Shown here: positions 36,601 to 46,189 of the stretch, piece by piece | How positions within the stretch are numbered: position 1 is the stretch's first letter | Layout: each line of letters starts with the position of its first letter | Assembly (NCBI RefSeq): GCF_004135585.1 | Contig: NZ_CP035501.1 | Coordinates: 2,303,501-2,367,500 of the forward strand | Length of the DNA: 64,000 nt | From: Sphingosinicella sp. BN140058 | GTDB taxonomy: Bacteria > Pseudomonadota > Alphaproteobacteria > Sphingomonadales > Sphingomonadaceae | Direction: 5' to 3' | Program-made: the position numbers and the translations under genes | Notes under the pieces: model-generated | The model's database searches: none | What the model was told of the DNA's origin: nothing | What the model saw: the letters and a program-made list of their open reading frames with translations, nothing else

Positions 36601-37379
36601 GCCGCAACGGCCGGCTTGGGAATGCGGGCGATCAGTTCACGTGCGAGGGCGATGTAAGCCTCAGATCCGGAACAGCGATGGTCGTAGATCAATGCGGGAA
36701 TGCCGTGGCTTGGCGCCTCCGAGAGGCGGACGTTGCGGGGAATGACGGTTTCGAACACGACCTTGCCAAGACAGGCACGAACATCGTCCGCGACCTGGGC
36801 CGACAGGTTGTTGCGGCGATCGAACATGGTGAGTGCGACACCGAGGATCGACAGCTCGGGATTGAAGCGCGCACGGATGCGTTCGATCGTCTGGAGCAAC
36901 TGGCTCAGCCCCTCCAGAGCGAAGAACTCGGTCTGCAGCGGCACCAGGATCGAATTGGCGGCGACCAGAGCATTGATGGTGAGCAGGCCGAGCGACGGCG
37001 GGCAATCGATTAGGCAAACGTCCCAGCGCCCTTGCGGGGTCGACGCCAACGCATTGTCCAAGCGATGGGTGCGCTCCGGCAGCTCGACGAGCTCGATCTC
37101 GGCGCCGGATAAATCCACGGTAGCCGGGATGATGTCGAGTCTCGGAACGCGGGTAGGAACGACCGATTCCTCAACAGTGCATCCGGCGGTAAGCAGATCA
37201 TAGCTCGACAGATCGCGCTGAGCATGACCGACTCCGAGTCCCGTCGAGGCATTGCCCTGCGGATCGAGGTCGACGAGCAGGACGCGCCATCCGGTGGCGG
37301 CCAGCGCAGTCGCGATGTTGATCGCCGTCGTGGTCTTGCCGACCCCACCCTTTTGATTGGCTACGGCTATGCGGATCAT
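36597..37379 (-). CDS. parA: Chromosome partitioning ATPase ParA
   Basis: A 260-aa Walker-type ATPase. The deviant Walker A KGGVGKTT is at 10-17, with LLVDLDPQGNASTG and DVCLIDCPPSLG (Walker B) following; it forms a nucleoid-bound gradient that moves ParB-parS complexes apart. Length matches chromosomal ParA (Soj). It overlaps rsmG upstream and parB downstream by 4 nt each, so the three are one operon. Confidence 0.97.
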   Translation of the reverse strand: MIRIAVANQKGGVGKTTTAINIATALAATGWRVLLVDLDPQGNASTGLGVGHAQRDLSSYDLLTAGCTVEESVVPTRVPRLDIIPATVDLSGAEIELVELPERTHRLDNALASTPQGRWDVCLIDCPPSLGLLTINALVAANSILVPLQTEFFALEGLSQLLQTIERIRARFNPELSILGVALTMFDRRNNLSAQVADDVRACLGKVVFETVIPRNVRLSEAPSHGIPALIYDHRCSGSEAYIALARELIARIPKPAVAA

Positions 37380-38008
37380 CGGGAACGTTTCCCCCCAGGC
37401 TTGCGGCGAACCTCGCGTGCGACGATGATATGGGCGTCGGGATCGGTGAGGCTCGGCTCGAGACGGAAATCACCCTGCCATGAAGAGCGAATCGCGTCGA
37501 GTTCAGACTTCGCGTTTCGTCCCTTCGGGAGCAGCCAAAGCGTATCTTTTGTGGAAAACCGCTCCGCGAGTGCGAGCAACTTCTCCAGAGGCGCGAAGGC
37601 CCGTGCGCTGATCACGTCGTACGCCCTCGTCTGCACCGCCTCGACCTTCCCGAGGAGAATGGTTGTGCGGTCGCTCACCCCAAGCAACTCAGCGCCGCGT
37701 GACAGAAAGTCGACCCGGAGCCGCCGCGCCTCCACCAGAGTGAAGCGGCCTGGACTTAGCACGGCCGCGATGAGGCCCGGGAATCCGGCGCCTGTTCCGA
37801 GGTCGAGCCATTCGGGTTCGGACGTTGGCCCAAATCTGAGGAGCTGAGCGGAATCGAGAATGTGGCGAGACCAAACCGTGTCGAGGGACGGCCGAGACAC
37901 GAGGTTTTGGCGGTTATTCTCCTCCGTAAGATAAGCAACGAAGGCGTCTAGTCGCTCAAGTGTTTCACGTGGAACATCGAGCGCGGCACGAGCGTCATCC
38001 TCGGTCAT
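37376..38008 (-). CDS. rsmG: 16S rRNA (guanine527-N7) methyltransferase RsmG
   Basis: A 210-aa SAM-dependent methyltransferase that modifies G527 of 16S rRNA. Motif I, WLDLGTGAGFPGL, is clear, and the family's RHILDSAQLL and SARAFAPLEKLL segments are present. Residues 11-16 (VPRETL) are encoded by the parS site at 37961-37976, a dual coding/DNA-binding use known in alphaproteobacteria. It follows mnmG with no gap: the mnmG TGA is directly followed by this ATG. Confidence 0.95.
   Translation of the reverse strand: MTEDDARAALDVPRETLERLDAFVAYLTEENNRQNLVSRPSLDTVWSRHILDSAQLLRFGPTSEPEWLDLGTGAGFPGLIAAVLSPGRFTLVEARRLRVDFLSRGAELLGVSDRTTILLGKVEAVQTRAYDVISARAFAPLEKLLALAERFSTKDTLWLLPKGRNAKSELDAIRSSWQGDFRLEPSLTDPDAHIIVAREVRRKPGGKRSR
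37961..37976. promoter_or_regulatory. parS centromere site within rsmG
   Basis: TGTTTCACGTGGAACA is a near-perfect 16-bp parS palindrome differing only at one symmetric pair from the TGTTTCACGTGAAACA consensus. It lies 8.4-8.5 kb from the origin gap and within 1.4 kb of parB, matching the placement of parS near oriC in Caulobacter. Confidence 0.92.
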
Positions 38009-39862
38009 TCAGGCTGCCCTGCGTCGCCGGGCGTGGACCAGGATTGCGGCGAGCGCGGCCGGCGTGATCCCTCGTATCCGGCTAGCGGCGCCGATCGTTG
38101 CAGGGGACGCACGAGAGAGACGTTCGACCATTTCATTCGAGAGCCCGGCTATCCCGGAATAGTTAAGATCTGCCGGTATGCGGACAGCCTCATCGGCACG
38201 AAGGCGAACAACCTCGGCATCTTGCCGAGCAACATAGGGCGCGTATCGATGATCCTCGATCGCCTCGTCGAGGATGGCGGCGGGAACAGAGCCAAGCTCG
38301 GGTTGGAGCCGAAGCAACCCCTGGAGATCCACGACAGGGAAGCGGAGCCATTCGCCGAGGCTGCGACGGACCCCGTCGTCCCGCACGGGAATTCCGGCGC
38401 GGTTCAGGTCCGTTCCGCTAAAGGTCGGCGTAAGATACTCTTCGGCGTGAAGCCGCTCGGCAGTTCTGCTGGCGAAATGCTGGCGGCGGCCCGCCGTGAC
38501 CGCTCCGACATCGATCGCCTGCGCCGTCAGCCGCGCCTCCGCGTTGTCGGCACGCAACCGCAGTCGATATTCGGCGCGCGCGGTGAGCATCCGGTAGGGC
38601 TCGGTGACTCCCTGCAGCACCAGATCGTCGATCATCACCCCAATATAGGAATTGCTCCGGCTGAAATGGACCGGGCCTTTGCCACCAGCGAAAGCGGCCG
38701 CATTAAGACCTGCCACCAGCCCCTGGGCAGCAGCTTCCTCATAGCCGGTTGTGCCATTGATCTGCCCGGCGAGATAAAGACCGGTCAGACCGCGGACGCC
38801 CAAACCCGCATCGAGGATGCGCGGGTCGACATGGTCATATTCGACCGCATAGCCGGGTTGGGCGATCACGGCCTTCCCAAGGCCCGGCATCGATCGAACC
38901 ATCGCCAGCTGGATGTCCTCCGGGAGTGACGTGGAGATGCCGTTGGGATAGACCAGTGCATCGCCAAGGCCTTCCGGCTCGAGAAATATCTGGTGCGAGT
39001 CACGGTCCGCGAAGCGATGAACCTTGTCCTCGATCGAAGGACAGTAACGCGGTCCAACACCGACAATCTCACCGGCAAATAGCGGCGATCGGTCTAGCCC
39101 ATCCCGGATGATCTCGTGCGTTGCCGCCGTTGTCCGCGTAATCGCGCAAAAGAGCTGGGGTGCCGGTCGGCCTTCACTCATCGGTGACATGGTCCAATGG
39201 GCACCGTCGCTCTCCTGCCGCTCCAGCGCGGCCCAGTCGATCGTGCGCCCATCCAGCCGTGGCGGCGTGCCGGTCTTCAATCGTGCGAGCGGCAGGTCAA
39301 GGTCACGGAGCTGACCTGCCAAGGCCGTGGCGGCACGTTCCCCTACCCGCCCGCCAGCACAGCTGGTCATACCGAAATGGAGCTTGCCGCCCAGGAACGT
39401 CCCGGTGGCGAGAACGACTGCCCCCGCTGCGAGCGTCGCGCCGCCGGCCAGCGCAACACCGGTTACGGAACGCCCGTCTAGACGCAGGGTAGCGGTCTCC
39501 CCTTCAATGACGTGCAAGCCCGGTTGCGCATCCACAAAGAACTGAACTGCAGATCTGAACAGCTGCCGGTCTGCCTGGACGCGGGGGCCACGAACCGCGG
39601 CGCCTTTGCTCGCATTGAGCATGCGATAATGGACGCCGGCGATGTCAGCAGCGCGAGCGATAACGCCATCGAAGGCATCCACTTCACGCACGAGATGCCC
39701 CTTGCCCAACCCGCCGATCGCCGGGTTGCACGACATCGCTCCGATCCCGGCGCGGGTAAACGTTACGAGGGCCACACGCGCGCCCATCCGTGCGGCGGCC
39801 ATGGCGGCTTCGACGCCGGCATGGCCGCCGCCGACAACGATGACATCATATTGTTGGGTCAC
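38009..39862 (-). CDS. mnmG: tRNA uridine-5-carboxymethylaminomethyl modification enzyme MnmG (GidA)
   Basis: A 617-aa FAD protein acting with MnmE to install the cmnm5 group on U34 of tRNAs. [12 protein letters not shown] (about 10-21) binds [37 protein letters not shown] and [13 protein letters not shown] follow in the usual order, and the C-terminal helical domain ends near 610. Start is GTG with AAGG upstream. Directly adjacent to rsmG; the parS at 39914 lies upstream. Confidence 0.97.
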   Translation of the reverse strand: MTQQYDVIVVGGGHAGVEAAMAAARMGARVALVTFTRAGIGAMSCNPAIGGLGKGHLVREVDAFDGVIARAADIAGVHYRMLNASKGAAVRGPRVQADRQLFRSAVQFFVDAQPGLHVIEGETATLRLDGRSVTGVALAGGATLAAGAVVLATGTFLGGKLHFGMTSCAGGRVGERAATALAGQLRDLDLPLARLKTGTPPRLDGRTIDWAALERQESDGAHWTMSPMSEGRPAPQLFCAITRTTAATHEIIRDGLDRSPLFAGEIVGVGPRYCPSIEDKVHRFADRDSHQIFLEPEGLGDALVYPNGISTSLPEDIQLAMVRSMPGLGKAVIAQPGYAVEYDHVDPRILDAGLGVRGLTGLYLAGQINGTTGYEEAAAQGLVAGLNAAAFAGGKGPVHFSRSNSYIGVMIDDLVLQGVTEPYRMLTARAEYRLRLRADNAEARLTAQAIDVGAVTAGRRQHFASRTAERLHAEEYLTPTFSGTDLNRAGIPVRDDGVRRSLGEWLRFPVVDLQGLLRLQPELGSVPAAILDEAIEDHRYAPYVARQDAEVVRLRADEAVRIPADLNYSGIAGLSNEMVERLSRASPATIGAASRIRGITPAALAAILVHARRRRAA

Positions 39863-39913
39863 GCGCGTGCCTTAGCGCATTCGACCCGCAACGCGAAGAC
39901 CGAACAAGCGCCA

Positions 39914-39929
39914 CGTTCCACGTGGAACA
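39914..39929. promoter_or_regulatory. parS centromere site between mnmE and mnmG
   Basis: CGTTCCACGTGGAACA holds the perfect 14-bp palindrome GTTCCACGTGGAAC. It fills most of the 68-nt gap between mnmG (start at 39862) and the mnmE stop at 39931, 1.95 kb from the rsmG copy. Confidence 0.9.
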
Positions 39930-39930
39930 T

Positions 39931-41226
39931 TCACTTCCCGATGCAGAACCGCCCGAACAGTGCGTCGAGCATGTCCTCCACCCCGGCGCGACCCGTGATG
40001 GAGTCGAGTGCCAGTCTTGCGACACGAAGACATTCAGCGACAATCAACGGGTCACCCACATGCCGCGCCTCTCCCAACTGATCCCTGACTTGAACAAGTG
40101 CAGCGCGGTGACGCGCGTTCAGCGCAACCTCCCCGTCCGTCGGCAGCAGTTCACGGGCTCGGGCAATCAGCATCTCAATCAGCGCCGGAATTCCCTCCCC
40201 CGTCTCGGCCGAAACGCCGATATTTTCGCCAGCCGGCTCCGCCCACGGTCCTAGATCTATCTTCGATCGAACGACGATCGAGCGAGACCGGTCGGGACAA
40301 TCGCATGCGGAACCCAACCACAAGATCAGGTCAGCAGACTGCATACTGGCATTCGCCCGCGCGATCCCGATCGTTTCGACTTCGTCACTACTTTCCCGAA
40401 GCCCGGCAGTATCGATCAGGACGAACGGCGTTCCCGCCATCGAAGTCGGGGCCTCGACGAGGTCACGGGTCGTTCCGGCAATCGCCGACGTGATCGCTGC
40501 CTGTCGCCCTACGAGCCAGTTCAATAGGCTCGACTTGCCGGCGTTGGGCGGCCCAGCGATGACCACTCTCACCCCGTCCCGCAGCCGCTCTACGGAAGGC
40601 CTCGCCAGACTCGCCTCCAGCGTGCGCACCAAACGCTCAAGATCGGCCGTCCAAGCCAGCGGCAGAGAATTGTCGACGTCACCCTCGTCCGAGAAATCGA
40701 GGCTGGCCTCCAGCTGCGCGGCAAGACCCAGGAGGGTCTTTTGCCATCCCTCCACCTGACGGCTCAGCAGCCCGCCGGCGAGCGCCTGTGCCGCGCGGCG
40801 CTGGGATTGGGTCTCGGCGGCCAGGAGGTCGGCGAGCCCTTCCGCTTCGGCGAGATCGATCCGTCCATTCTCGAACGCCCGCCGCGTGAACTCGCCGGGT
40901 TGAGCTTCGCGCAGGCCGGGGATCTCGCTCAGCGCGGCCAGGATCGCGCTGACGATGGCGCGTCCGCCATGCAGATGAAGCTCGACCAGGTCCTCACCAG
41001 TGACGCTGGCCGGACCGGGAAACCGGATGACGATCGCCCGGTCGAGTATTTCTCCATTGCGGCGAAGCGTTGCGAGCCGCGCCTGCCGCGGTGCGGGGAC
41101 CAGCCCGCTCAGTTTCGAAAGCGCTGCGTCGGCGCTCGGCCCGCTGACCCGAACGATTGCAATCGCTGCCGGCGGCGCGCCGGACGACAACGCGAAGATC
41201 GTGTCCGCGAGAGGCTCAGCCGTCAC
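39931..41226 (-). CDS. mnmE: tRNA modification GTPase MnmE (TrmE)
   Basis: A 431-aa GTPase. An N-terminal tetrahydrofolate-binding domain (1-120; TGEDLVELHLHGG, EFTRRAFENGR) is followed by a helical domain, a G domain with GPPNAGKS at 225-232, DTAGLRES and the G4-like SKIDL, and the C-terminal CIGK with the catalytic Cys. It partners MnmG in U34 modification. Start is GTG; it overlaps the DUF6489 gene by 11 nt. Confidence 0.97.
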   Translation of the reverse strand: MTAEPLADTIFALSSGAPPAAIAIVRVSGPSADAALSKLSGLVPAPRQARLATLRRNGEILDRAIVIRFPGPASVTGEDLVELHLHGGRAIVSAILAALSEIPGLREAQPGEFTRRAFENGRIDLAEAEGLADLLAAETQSQRRAAQALAGGLLSRQVEGWQKTLLGLAAQLEASLDFSDEGDVDNSLPLAWTADLERLVRTLEASLARPSVERLRDGVRVVIAGPPNAGKSSLLNWLVGRQAAITSAIAGTTRDLVEAPTSMAGTPFVLIDTAGLRESSDEVETIGIARANASMQSADLILWLGSACDCPDRSRSIVVRSKIDLGPWAEPAGENIGVSAETGEGIPALIEMLIARARELLPTDGEVALNARHRAALVQVRDQLGEARHVGDPLIVAECLRVARLALDSITGRAGVEDMLDALFGRFCIGK

Positions 41227-41452
41227 GCCGTCCGCTCATACCCTCGAGCATCGAGCGCCACATCGACATACCCGCTTCGCTCATCGGCCCCCAATTCTTC
41301 ATCATCTCGCCCACCGCGTCGGGGGTGACGCCCTCACTTACCGCCTTGGTCATCCGCTCCACATAGGCGGCATGGACCGGCGCGAGATCGGGCAGGCCCA
41401 TGAAGCGACGCGCTTCCTCTGGCGTGCAATCAACATCCACCGTGATTTTCAT
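41216..41452 (-). CDS. DUF6489 family small protein
   Basis: A 78-aa protein beginning MKITVDVDCTPEEARRFMGLPD, then VHAAYVERMTKAV and a Met-rich C-terminus (GEMMKNWGPMSEAGMSMWRSMLE). This pattern is the DUF6489 family found upstream of mnmE in sphingomonads. It resembles the phasin-like small helical proteins in composition, but no function is known. Its stop lies inside the mnmE start region (11-nt overlap). Confidence 0.72.
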   Translation of the reverse strand: MKITVDVDCTPEEARRFMGLPDLAPVHAAYVERMTKAVSEGVTPDAVGEMMKNWGPMSEAGMSMWRSMLEGMSGRRDG

Positions 41453-41528
41453 CTTTCCGTCTCCCGGTTCTTGCCGCTTATGCCGACTATGTGAATAGAA
41501 GCAGGCGTCCGCACAAGGAGAAGAGACG

Positions 41529-42221
41529 ATGATCCGGATCGACACGCTCGAGGGCGACGGCAGCTTCGATGCCTATCTCGCCACGCCCGAAGGTACCCCG
41601 CGTGCGGCCATTGTCGTCATTCAGGAGATATTCGGAGTCAACCAAGGCATCCGGCGCAAATGCGATCGCCTGGCAGAGCAGGGCTATCTTGCGGTTGCGC
41701 CCGATCTGTTCTGGCGGCTCGAACCGGGCGTGGAACTCGATCCTGATCAGGAGGACCAACTTCAGCAAGCCTTCGGGCTGATGAAGCGCTTCGACCAGGA
41801 TCAGGGCATTAGCGATATCGAAGCCACCATCCGGGCAGCCCGCGCACGGCTACCGGAGGGGGGCAAGGTCGGCTGCGTCGGCTACTGCCTTGGTGGCCGG
41901 CTCGCTTACATGACCGCCGCGCGAACCGATGTCGATGCGAGCGTCGGCTATTATGCCGTCGGCCTCCCCGATCTCCTGCATGAGAAGCATGCGATCGCGC
42001 GCCCGCTCCTTCTCCACGTCGCGGGCGCCGACCATTTCGTTACCCCCGATCAGCAGCAGGCGATGCATGCCGGCCTGGACGATCATCCGCGCGTCACCCT
42101 GGTCGACTATCCCGGAGAGGATCATGGCTTCGCCGCCGAAATGGGCAATCGGCGCAGCGAGAAGGCTGCCCATCAAGCCGATGCCCGGACGGCAACCTTC
42201 TTCCAGGAGCACATCGGGTGA
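41529..42221 (+). CDS. Dienelactone hydrolase family protein
   Basis: A 230-aa alpha/beta hydrolase. VVIQEIFGVN contains the family Glu, GYCLGG at 118-123 carries the nucleophile Cys120, and the Asp (GADHFV) and His (GEDHGF) complete the triad. Such proteins hydrolyse dienelactones or related esters in the cytoplasm; the substrate here is unknown. AAGGAGAAGAG precedes the ATG. It is coupled to the quinone reductase gene (4-nt overlap). Confidence 0.9.
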   Translation: MIRIDTLEGDGSFDAYLATPEGTPRAAIVVIQEIFGVNQGIRRKCDRLAEQGYLAVAPDLFWRLEPGVELDPDQEDQLQQAFGLMKRFDQDQGISDIEATIRAARARLPEGGKVGCVGYCLGGRLAYMTAARTDVDASVGYYAVGLPDLLHEKHAIARPLLLHVAGADHFVTPDQQQAMHAGLDDHPRVTLVDYPGEDHGFAAEMGNRRSEKAAHQADARTATFFQEHIG

Positions 42222-43198
42222 GCGATCCCTTTGCATTCCTGCTCCGTGAGACGGGGGGACCGGAGAAACTCGAAGCCGAACGGATCGCGATCCCGCGACC
42301 TGAAGCGGGCCAAGTGCTCATCCGACACGAGGCCATCGGCCTCAATTTCATCGACACCTACCACCGATCCGGCCTCTACCCTCTCCCCCTTCCGTCGGGC
42401 ATCGGCAACGAAGCCTCGGGCGTCATCGAAGCCGTCGGAGACGACGTCTCGGGCTTTCGCGAGGGGAACCGGGTCGGCTACTTCACGGGTCCGCTCGGTG
42501 CCTATGCGACACACCGCGTCGTCGACGCAGACCGGCTGGTGCCGCTGCCCGAGGCGCTCGCTTTCGAAGACGCCGCCGCAACGATGCTGAAGGGCTGCAC
42601 CGCCGAATATCTGATCGAGCGATGCGCGGAAGTTCGCAGCGGCGACTGGGTGTTGGTCCATGCCGCCGCAGGCGGCGTCGGCTCCATCCTGCTGCCCTGG
42701 CTCAAGGCGATCGGTGCCCTGGTGATCGCCCATGTCGGCGACACGAGCAAAGTCGCGGTCGCCAGCGCGCTCGGCGCTGATCATGTCTTCTGCTGCCCGA
42801 TGGAGGACCTTGCCGCCGAGGTCCGCGCGCTGACCGCAGGCAAAGGCGTTGCCGTCGTTCTGGACGGGGTGGGCGCCTCAAGCTGGAAAGCGTCGCTCGC
42901 GTCCGTTGCGCGGCGCGGCATGATCGTCACCTACGGCAACGCCTCAGGCCCGGTGCCGCCGTTCACGGCGCTTGACCTGCTGAGCGCCGGCTCGGTCTTC
43001 GTGACCCGCCCCACGCTTGGCGACTATTGCCAGACCCCGCAGGAAATGCGCGCGTCGGCGGCCCGGCTGTTCGAAATGATCGAAAAACGGGTGGTGCAGG
43101 TTCGGATCGGGGCCCGATTCGCATTGCGCGATGCCGCCGAGGCGCATCGCGCGATCGAGAGCCGGTCGACGACGGGATCGACCGTGCTGCTTCCGTAA
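42218..43198 (+). CDS. NADPH:quinone oxidoreductase (zinc-free MDR family)
   Basis: A 326-aa medium-chain reductase. An N-terminal GroES-like domain with FIDTYHRSGLY and GNEASGVIEAVG, then the Rossmann nucleotide-binding domain with VHAAAGGVGS (about 148-157). Zinc-ligand cysteines of alcohol dehydrogenases are absent, so it fits quinone oxidoreductase (QorA). It probably reduces quinones by NADPH. Together with the dienelactone hydrolase it makes a two-gene aromatic/quinone detoxification-like unit, which is inference. Confidence 0.9.
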   Translation: MSDPFAFLLRETGGPEKLEAERIAIPRPEAGQVLIRHEAIGLNFIDTYHRSGLYPLPLPSGIGNEASGVIEAVGDDVSGFREGNRVGYFTGPLGAYATHRVVDADRLVPLPEALAFEDAAATMLKGCTAEYLIERCAEVRSGDWVLVHAAAGGVGSILLPWLKAIGALVIAHVGDTSKVAVASALGADHVFCCPMEDLAAEVRALTAGKGVAVVLDGVGASSWKASLASVARRGMIVTYGNASGPVPPFTALDLLSAGSVFVTRPTLGDYCQTPQEMRASAARLFEMIEKRVVQVRIGARFALRDAAEAHRAIESRSTTGSTVLLP

Positions 43199-43208
43199 AG
43201 CCTGGGGG

Positions 43209-43233
43209 CGGGGCGGCTGATCAGCCTGCCCCG
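43209..43233. terminator. Bidirectional terminator hairpin between qor and rho
   Basis: CGGGGC-GGCTGA / TCAGCC-T-GCCCCG forms a stem of 12 pairs with one bulged base and almost no loop. It lies between two convergent stops (43198 and 43299). No clear T tract follows, so it may need Rho or serve as a transcript-end hairpin. Confidence 0.5.
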
Positions 43234-43298
43234 AATGAGACGTTCAAGCCTGGCGTACGCGTACGAACACGGTCGAGCTCGATCGCTCGAGCCGGGTC

Positions 43299-44555
43299 TT
43301 ACGAGTTCATCGAAGCGAAGAAATCCTCGTTGGACTTGGCGTCCTTCATCTTGTCGAGCAGGAACTGCATCGCATCGACGGTGCCCATCTGCATCAGGAT
43401 GCGGCGCAGGACCCACATCTTGGAGAGCGTCGCCTGATCGACGAGCAGCTCCTCCTTGCGGGTGCCGGAGCGGCCGACGTCAAGCGACGGGAAGATGCGC
43501 TTGTCGGCGACCTTGCGGTCCAGCACGATCTCGGAATTGCCCGTGCCCTTGAATTCCTCGAAGATGACCTCGTCCATCTTGGAGCCGGTGTCGATCAGCG
43601 CGGTTGCGATGATCGAGAGCGAACCGCCCTCCTCGATGTTGCGGGCCGCACCGAAGAAGCGCTTGGGACGCTGCAATGCATTGGCATCGACGCCGCCGGT
43701 CAGAACCTTGCCCGACGACGGCACCACGGTGTTGTAGGCGCGGCCGAGGCGGGTGATCGAATCGAGCAGGATGACGACATCCTTCTTGTGCTCGACGAGG
43801 CGCTTGGCCTTCTCGATAACCATTTCGGCAACCTGGACGTGGCGCTGCGCCGGCTCGTCGAACGTCGAGGAGACGACCTCGCCGCGCACCGAGCGCTGCA
43901 TGTCGGTGACTTCCTCGGGTCGCTCGTCAATCAGCAGGACGATCAGGAACACCTCGGGATGGTTGTCGGTAATCGCCTTGGCGATATTCTGGAGGAGAAC
44001 GGTCTTACCGGTGCGCGGCGGCGCGACGATCAGCGCGCGCTGGCCCTTGCCCTGCGGCGAGATGATGTCGATCACTCGCGCCGATTTGTCCTTCACCGTC
44101 GGATCGAGCGTGTCGAGCGTCAGCTTCTGGTTCGGGTAGAGCGGCGTCAGATTGTCGAAATTCACCCGGTGGCGGACCGCATCGGGATCGTCGTAATTGA
44201 TCTGGCTGACGCGAACGAGGCTGAAATAGCGCTCGCCCTCCTTGGGCCCGCGGATCTCGCCCTCGACCGTGTCGCCGGTGCGCAGCCCGAACTTCCGCAC
44301 CTGGTTCGGCGCCACGTAAATGTCGTCCGGTCCGGCGAGATAATTGGCTTCCGGCGAGCGCAGAAAGCCGAAGCCGTCGGGAAGCACCTCGATCGTGCCC
44401 ATGCCCATGATCTCTTGGCCGTTCTCGGCCTGGACCTTGAGGATGGAGAACATCAGCTCCTGCTTGCGGAGCGTCGACGCGCCCTCGATGCCGATCGCCT
44501 CGGCCATCGCGACGAGGTCGGCGGGGGATTTAAGCTTCAGATCCTTGAGGTGCAT
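43299..44555 (-). CDS. rho: Transcription termination factor Rho
   Basis: A 418-aa hexameric RNA helicase. The N-terminal RNA-binding cold-shock fold (about 1-120; [26 protein letters not shown]) precedes the ATPase with Walker A PPRTGKT at 179-185, Q-loop and R-loop segments and [12 protein letters not shown]. It ends untranslated RNAs. ATG 44555 gives the usual start MHLKDL; the longer open frame is not protein-like. It is downstream of hemE and hemJ on the minus strand, the conserved order. Confidence 0.97.
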   Translation of the reverse strand: MHLKDLKLKSPADLVAMAEAIGIEGASTLRKQELMFSILKVQAENGQEIMGMGTIEVLPDGFGFLRSPEANYLAGPDDIYVAPNQVRKFGLRTGDTVEGEIRGPKEGERYFSLVRVSQINYDDPDAVRHRVNFDNLTPLYPNQKLTLDTLDPTVKDKSARVIDIISPQGKGQRALIVAPPRTGKTVLLQNIAKAITDNHPEVFLIVLLIDERPEEVTDMQRSVRGEVVSSTFDEPAQRHVQVAEMVIEKAKRLVEHKKDVVILLDSITRLGRAYNTVVPSSGKVLTGGVDANALQRPKRFFGAARNIEEGGSLSIIATALIDTGSKMDEVIFEEFKGTGNSEIVLDRKVADKRIFPSLDVGRSGTRKEELLVDQATLSKMWVLRRILMQMGTVDAMQFLLDKMKDAKSNEDFFASMNS

Positions 44556-44711
44556 CGGAGAACTCGGGCAGGTGGGATTGGGGGTGTCGTGCGGGTCGCG
44601 AGACAAGATCACGATGTGAGGTGGTGATTGCCCACGCGGACGGCGGGCCAACGACTCTTGCGGAGTTAGGCGCGGCCCCGATTCAAGTCAAGCAGCCGCG
44701 GACGTCGCTTC

Positions 44712-45167
44712 TCAGAAGGGCTTCACGATGACGAGGATCACGATCAGCACGGTGGCGAGGCCCGGAAGCTCGTTCATCAGTCTCAGCGTCTTACCGCTCA
44801 ACGGCCGTTGTCCGCCCGCAAGTTTGCGGCCGTAGCCGACCAGCCAGCCGTGATAAGCCGACAATGCGAGCACGATCGCGAACTTGGCGTGAAACCAGCC
44901 CTCCTGCCACGCGCCGGTGGTCCAGGCGAGGGTGAGGCCGAGCACCCACACCAAGATCATCGACGGCGTGATGATGATCTTGCGGAGCTTGCTCTCCCGA
45001 TCGATCCAGCGTTTCTCCTCCTCCGATCCGGGGGCGGATTCCTGATGATAAACGTAGTAACGCGGCAGCATGAACATCCCCGCGATCCAGAAGATCACGA
45101 AAATGAGGTGGCCGGCCTTGAGCCACGCATAGGTCAAGCTGAGGGCGCTTTCGATGCCATCGATCAC
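44712..45167 (-). CDS. hemJ: HemJ-type protoporphyrinogen oxidase
   Basis: A 151-aa membrane protein with four predicted helices. YAWLKAGHLIFVIFWIAGMFMLPR (His about 20) and the LPRYYVYH segment (His about 42) are the HemJ signature; the conserved His and Lys bind heme. It oxidises protoporphyrinogen IX in heme synthesis, using an unknown electron acceptor. It overlaps hemE by 4 nt and is followed by rho. Confidence 0.92.
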   Translation of the reverse strand: MIDGIESALSLTYAWLKAGHLIFVIFWIAGMFMLPRYYVYHQESAPGSEEEKRWIDRESKLRKIIITPSMILVWVLGLTLAWTTGAWQEGWFHAKFAIVLALSAYHGWLVGYGRKLAGGQRPLSGKTLRLMNELPGLATVLIVILVIVKPF

Positions 45168-46189
45168 CGACGCACCAAGGCGATGAGCTGCTCGACGTGC
45201 TGGATCGGCGTGTCCGGCAAAATTCCGTGTCCCAGGTTGAAGACATGCGGTCGGTTCGCGAAGCTAGATAGGATGCGGTCTACCGCGCTGGCAAGCGCCT
45301 CGCCGCCGGCAATGAGCGCAAGCGGATCGAGATTGCCCTGCACGGGCATGTTCTCAGGCAGAACAGCCGCTGCCCATTGCGGATCGACGGTCTCGTCGAT
45401 GCCGATCGCGTCGACCCCGGTCTCCCGCGCATAAGCCGGGAGCTTGCCGCCCGCACCCTTTGGAAAGCCGATCACCGGAACGTTCGGGTGGCGCACCTTC
45501 AGTCCGGCGACGATCCTTGCGGTCGGGGCGATCACCCATTGTTCGAATTGCGCCGGAGCCAGCGATCCTGCCCAGCTGTCGAACAGCTGGACAGCCTCGA
45601 CGCCGGCTTCGATCTGTGCGGAGAGATAGTCGATCGTCATCGCTCCGACCGCGTCGATGATCTCCGCGAATGCGGCTGGATCCGAATAGGCCTTGCGCCT
45701 GGTCTCGCCCTGATCCTTGCTGCCCCGTCCCGCCACCATGTAGGTCGAAACGGTCCAAGGACTGCCACCAAAGCCCAGGAAGGTGGTCTCGGCAGGGAGG
45801 GCAGCCGCGACTTTCTCCACAGTCCTGTAGACCGGCTCCAGGCGCTCTGTGGCCGGTTCCAAGGAGGCGAGCAGGCTGTCGACGAGCGGTGGCGACAGCC
45901 GAGGCCCTTCACCGGCCTCGAAGCGGAGGTCCTGACCGATCGCATGGGGGATCATAAGGATGTCGGAGAACAGGATCGCACCGTCGAAGCCGAAGCGCCG
46001 GATCGGCTGCAGGGTCACTTCGGCGGCAGCGTCAGGATCGGTGGCGAGATCGAGGAAGCCGCCCTTTTCGGCTCGTAGCGCGCGGTATTCGGGAAGGTAG
46101 CGGCCGGCCTGGCGCATGAGCCAAAGCGGTGTTTTTTCAGGCTTTTTCCCGTTCAGGACGCTGAGCAGAAGTTTGTTTGCAGGTGGCAT
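45164..46189 (-). CDS. hemE: Uroporphyrinogen decarboxylase
   Basis: A 341-aa enzyme converting uroporphyrinogen III to coproporphyrinogen III in heme synthesis. The N-terminal TPLWLMRQAGRYLPEYR and ILFSDIL blocks carry the substrate-binding Arg and Asp, and GFGGSPWTVSTYM and LFDSWAG follow. Length and order match the family. It is transcribed away from the origin gap; its start is 315 nt from the divergent ppsR. Confidence 0.96.
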   Translation of the reverse strand: MPPANKLLLSVLNGKKPEKTPLWLMRQAGRYLPEYRALRAEKGGFLDLATDPDAAAEVTLQPIRRFGFDGAILFSDILMIPHAIGQDLRFEAGEGPRLSPPLVDSLLASLEPATERLEPVYRTVEKVAAALPAETTFLGFGGSPWTVSTYMVAGRGSKDQGETRRKAYSDPAAFAEIIDAVGAMTIDYLSAQIEAGVEAVQLFDSWAGSLAPAQFEQWVIAPTARIVAGLKVRHPNVPVIGFPKGAGGKLPAYARETGVDAIGIDETVDPQWAAAVLPENMPVQGNLDPLALIAGGEALASAVDRILSSFANRPHVFNLGHGILPDTPIQHVEQLIALVRR

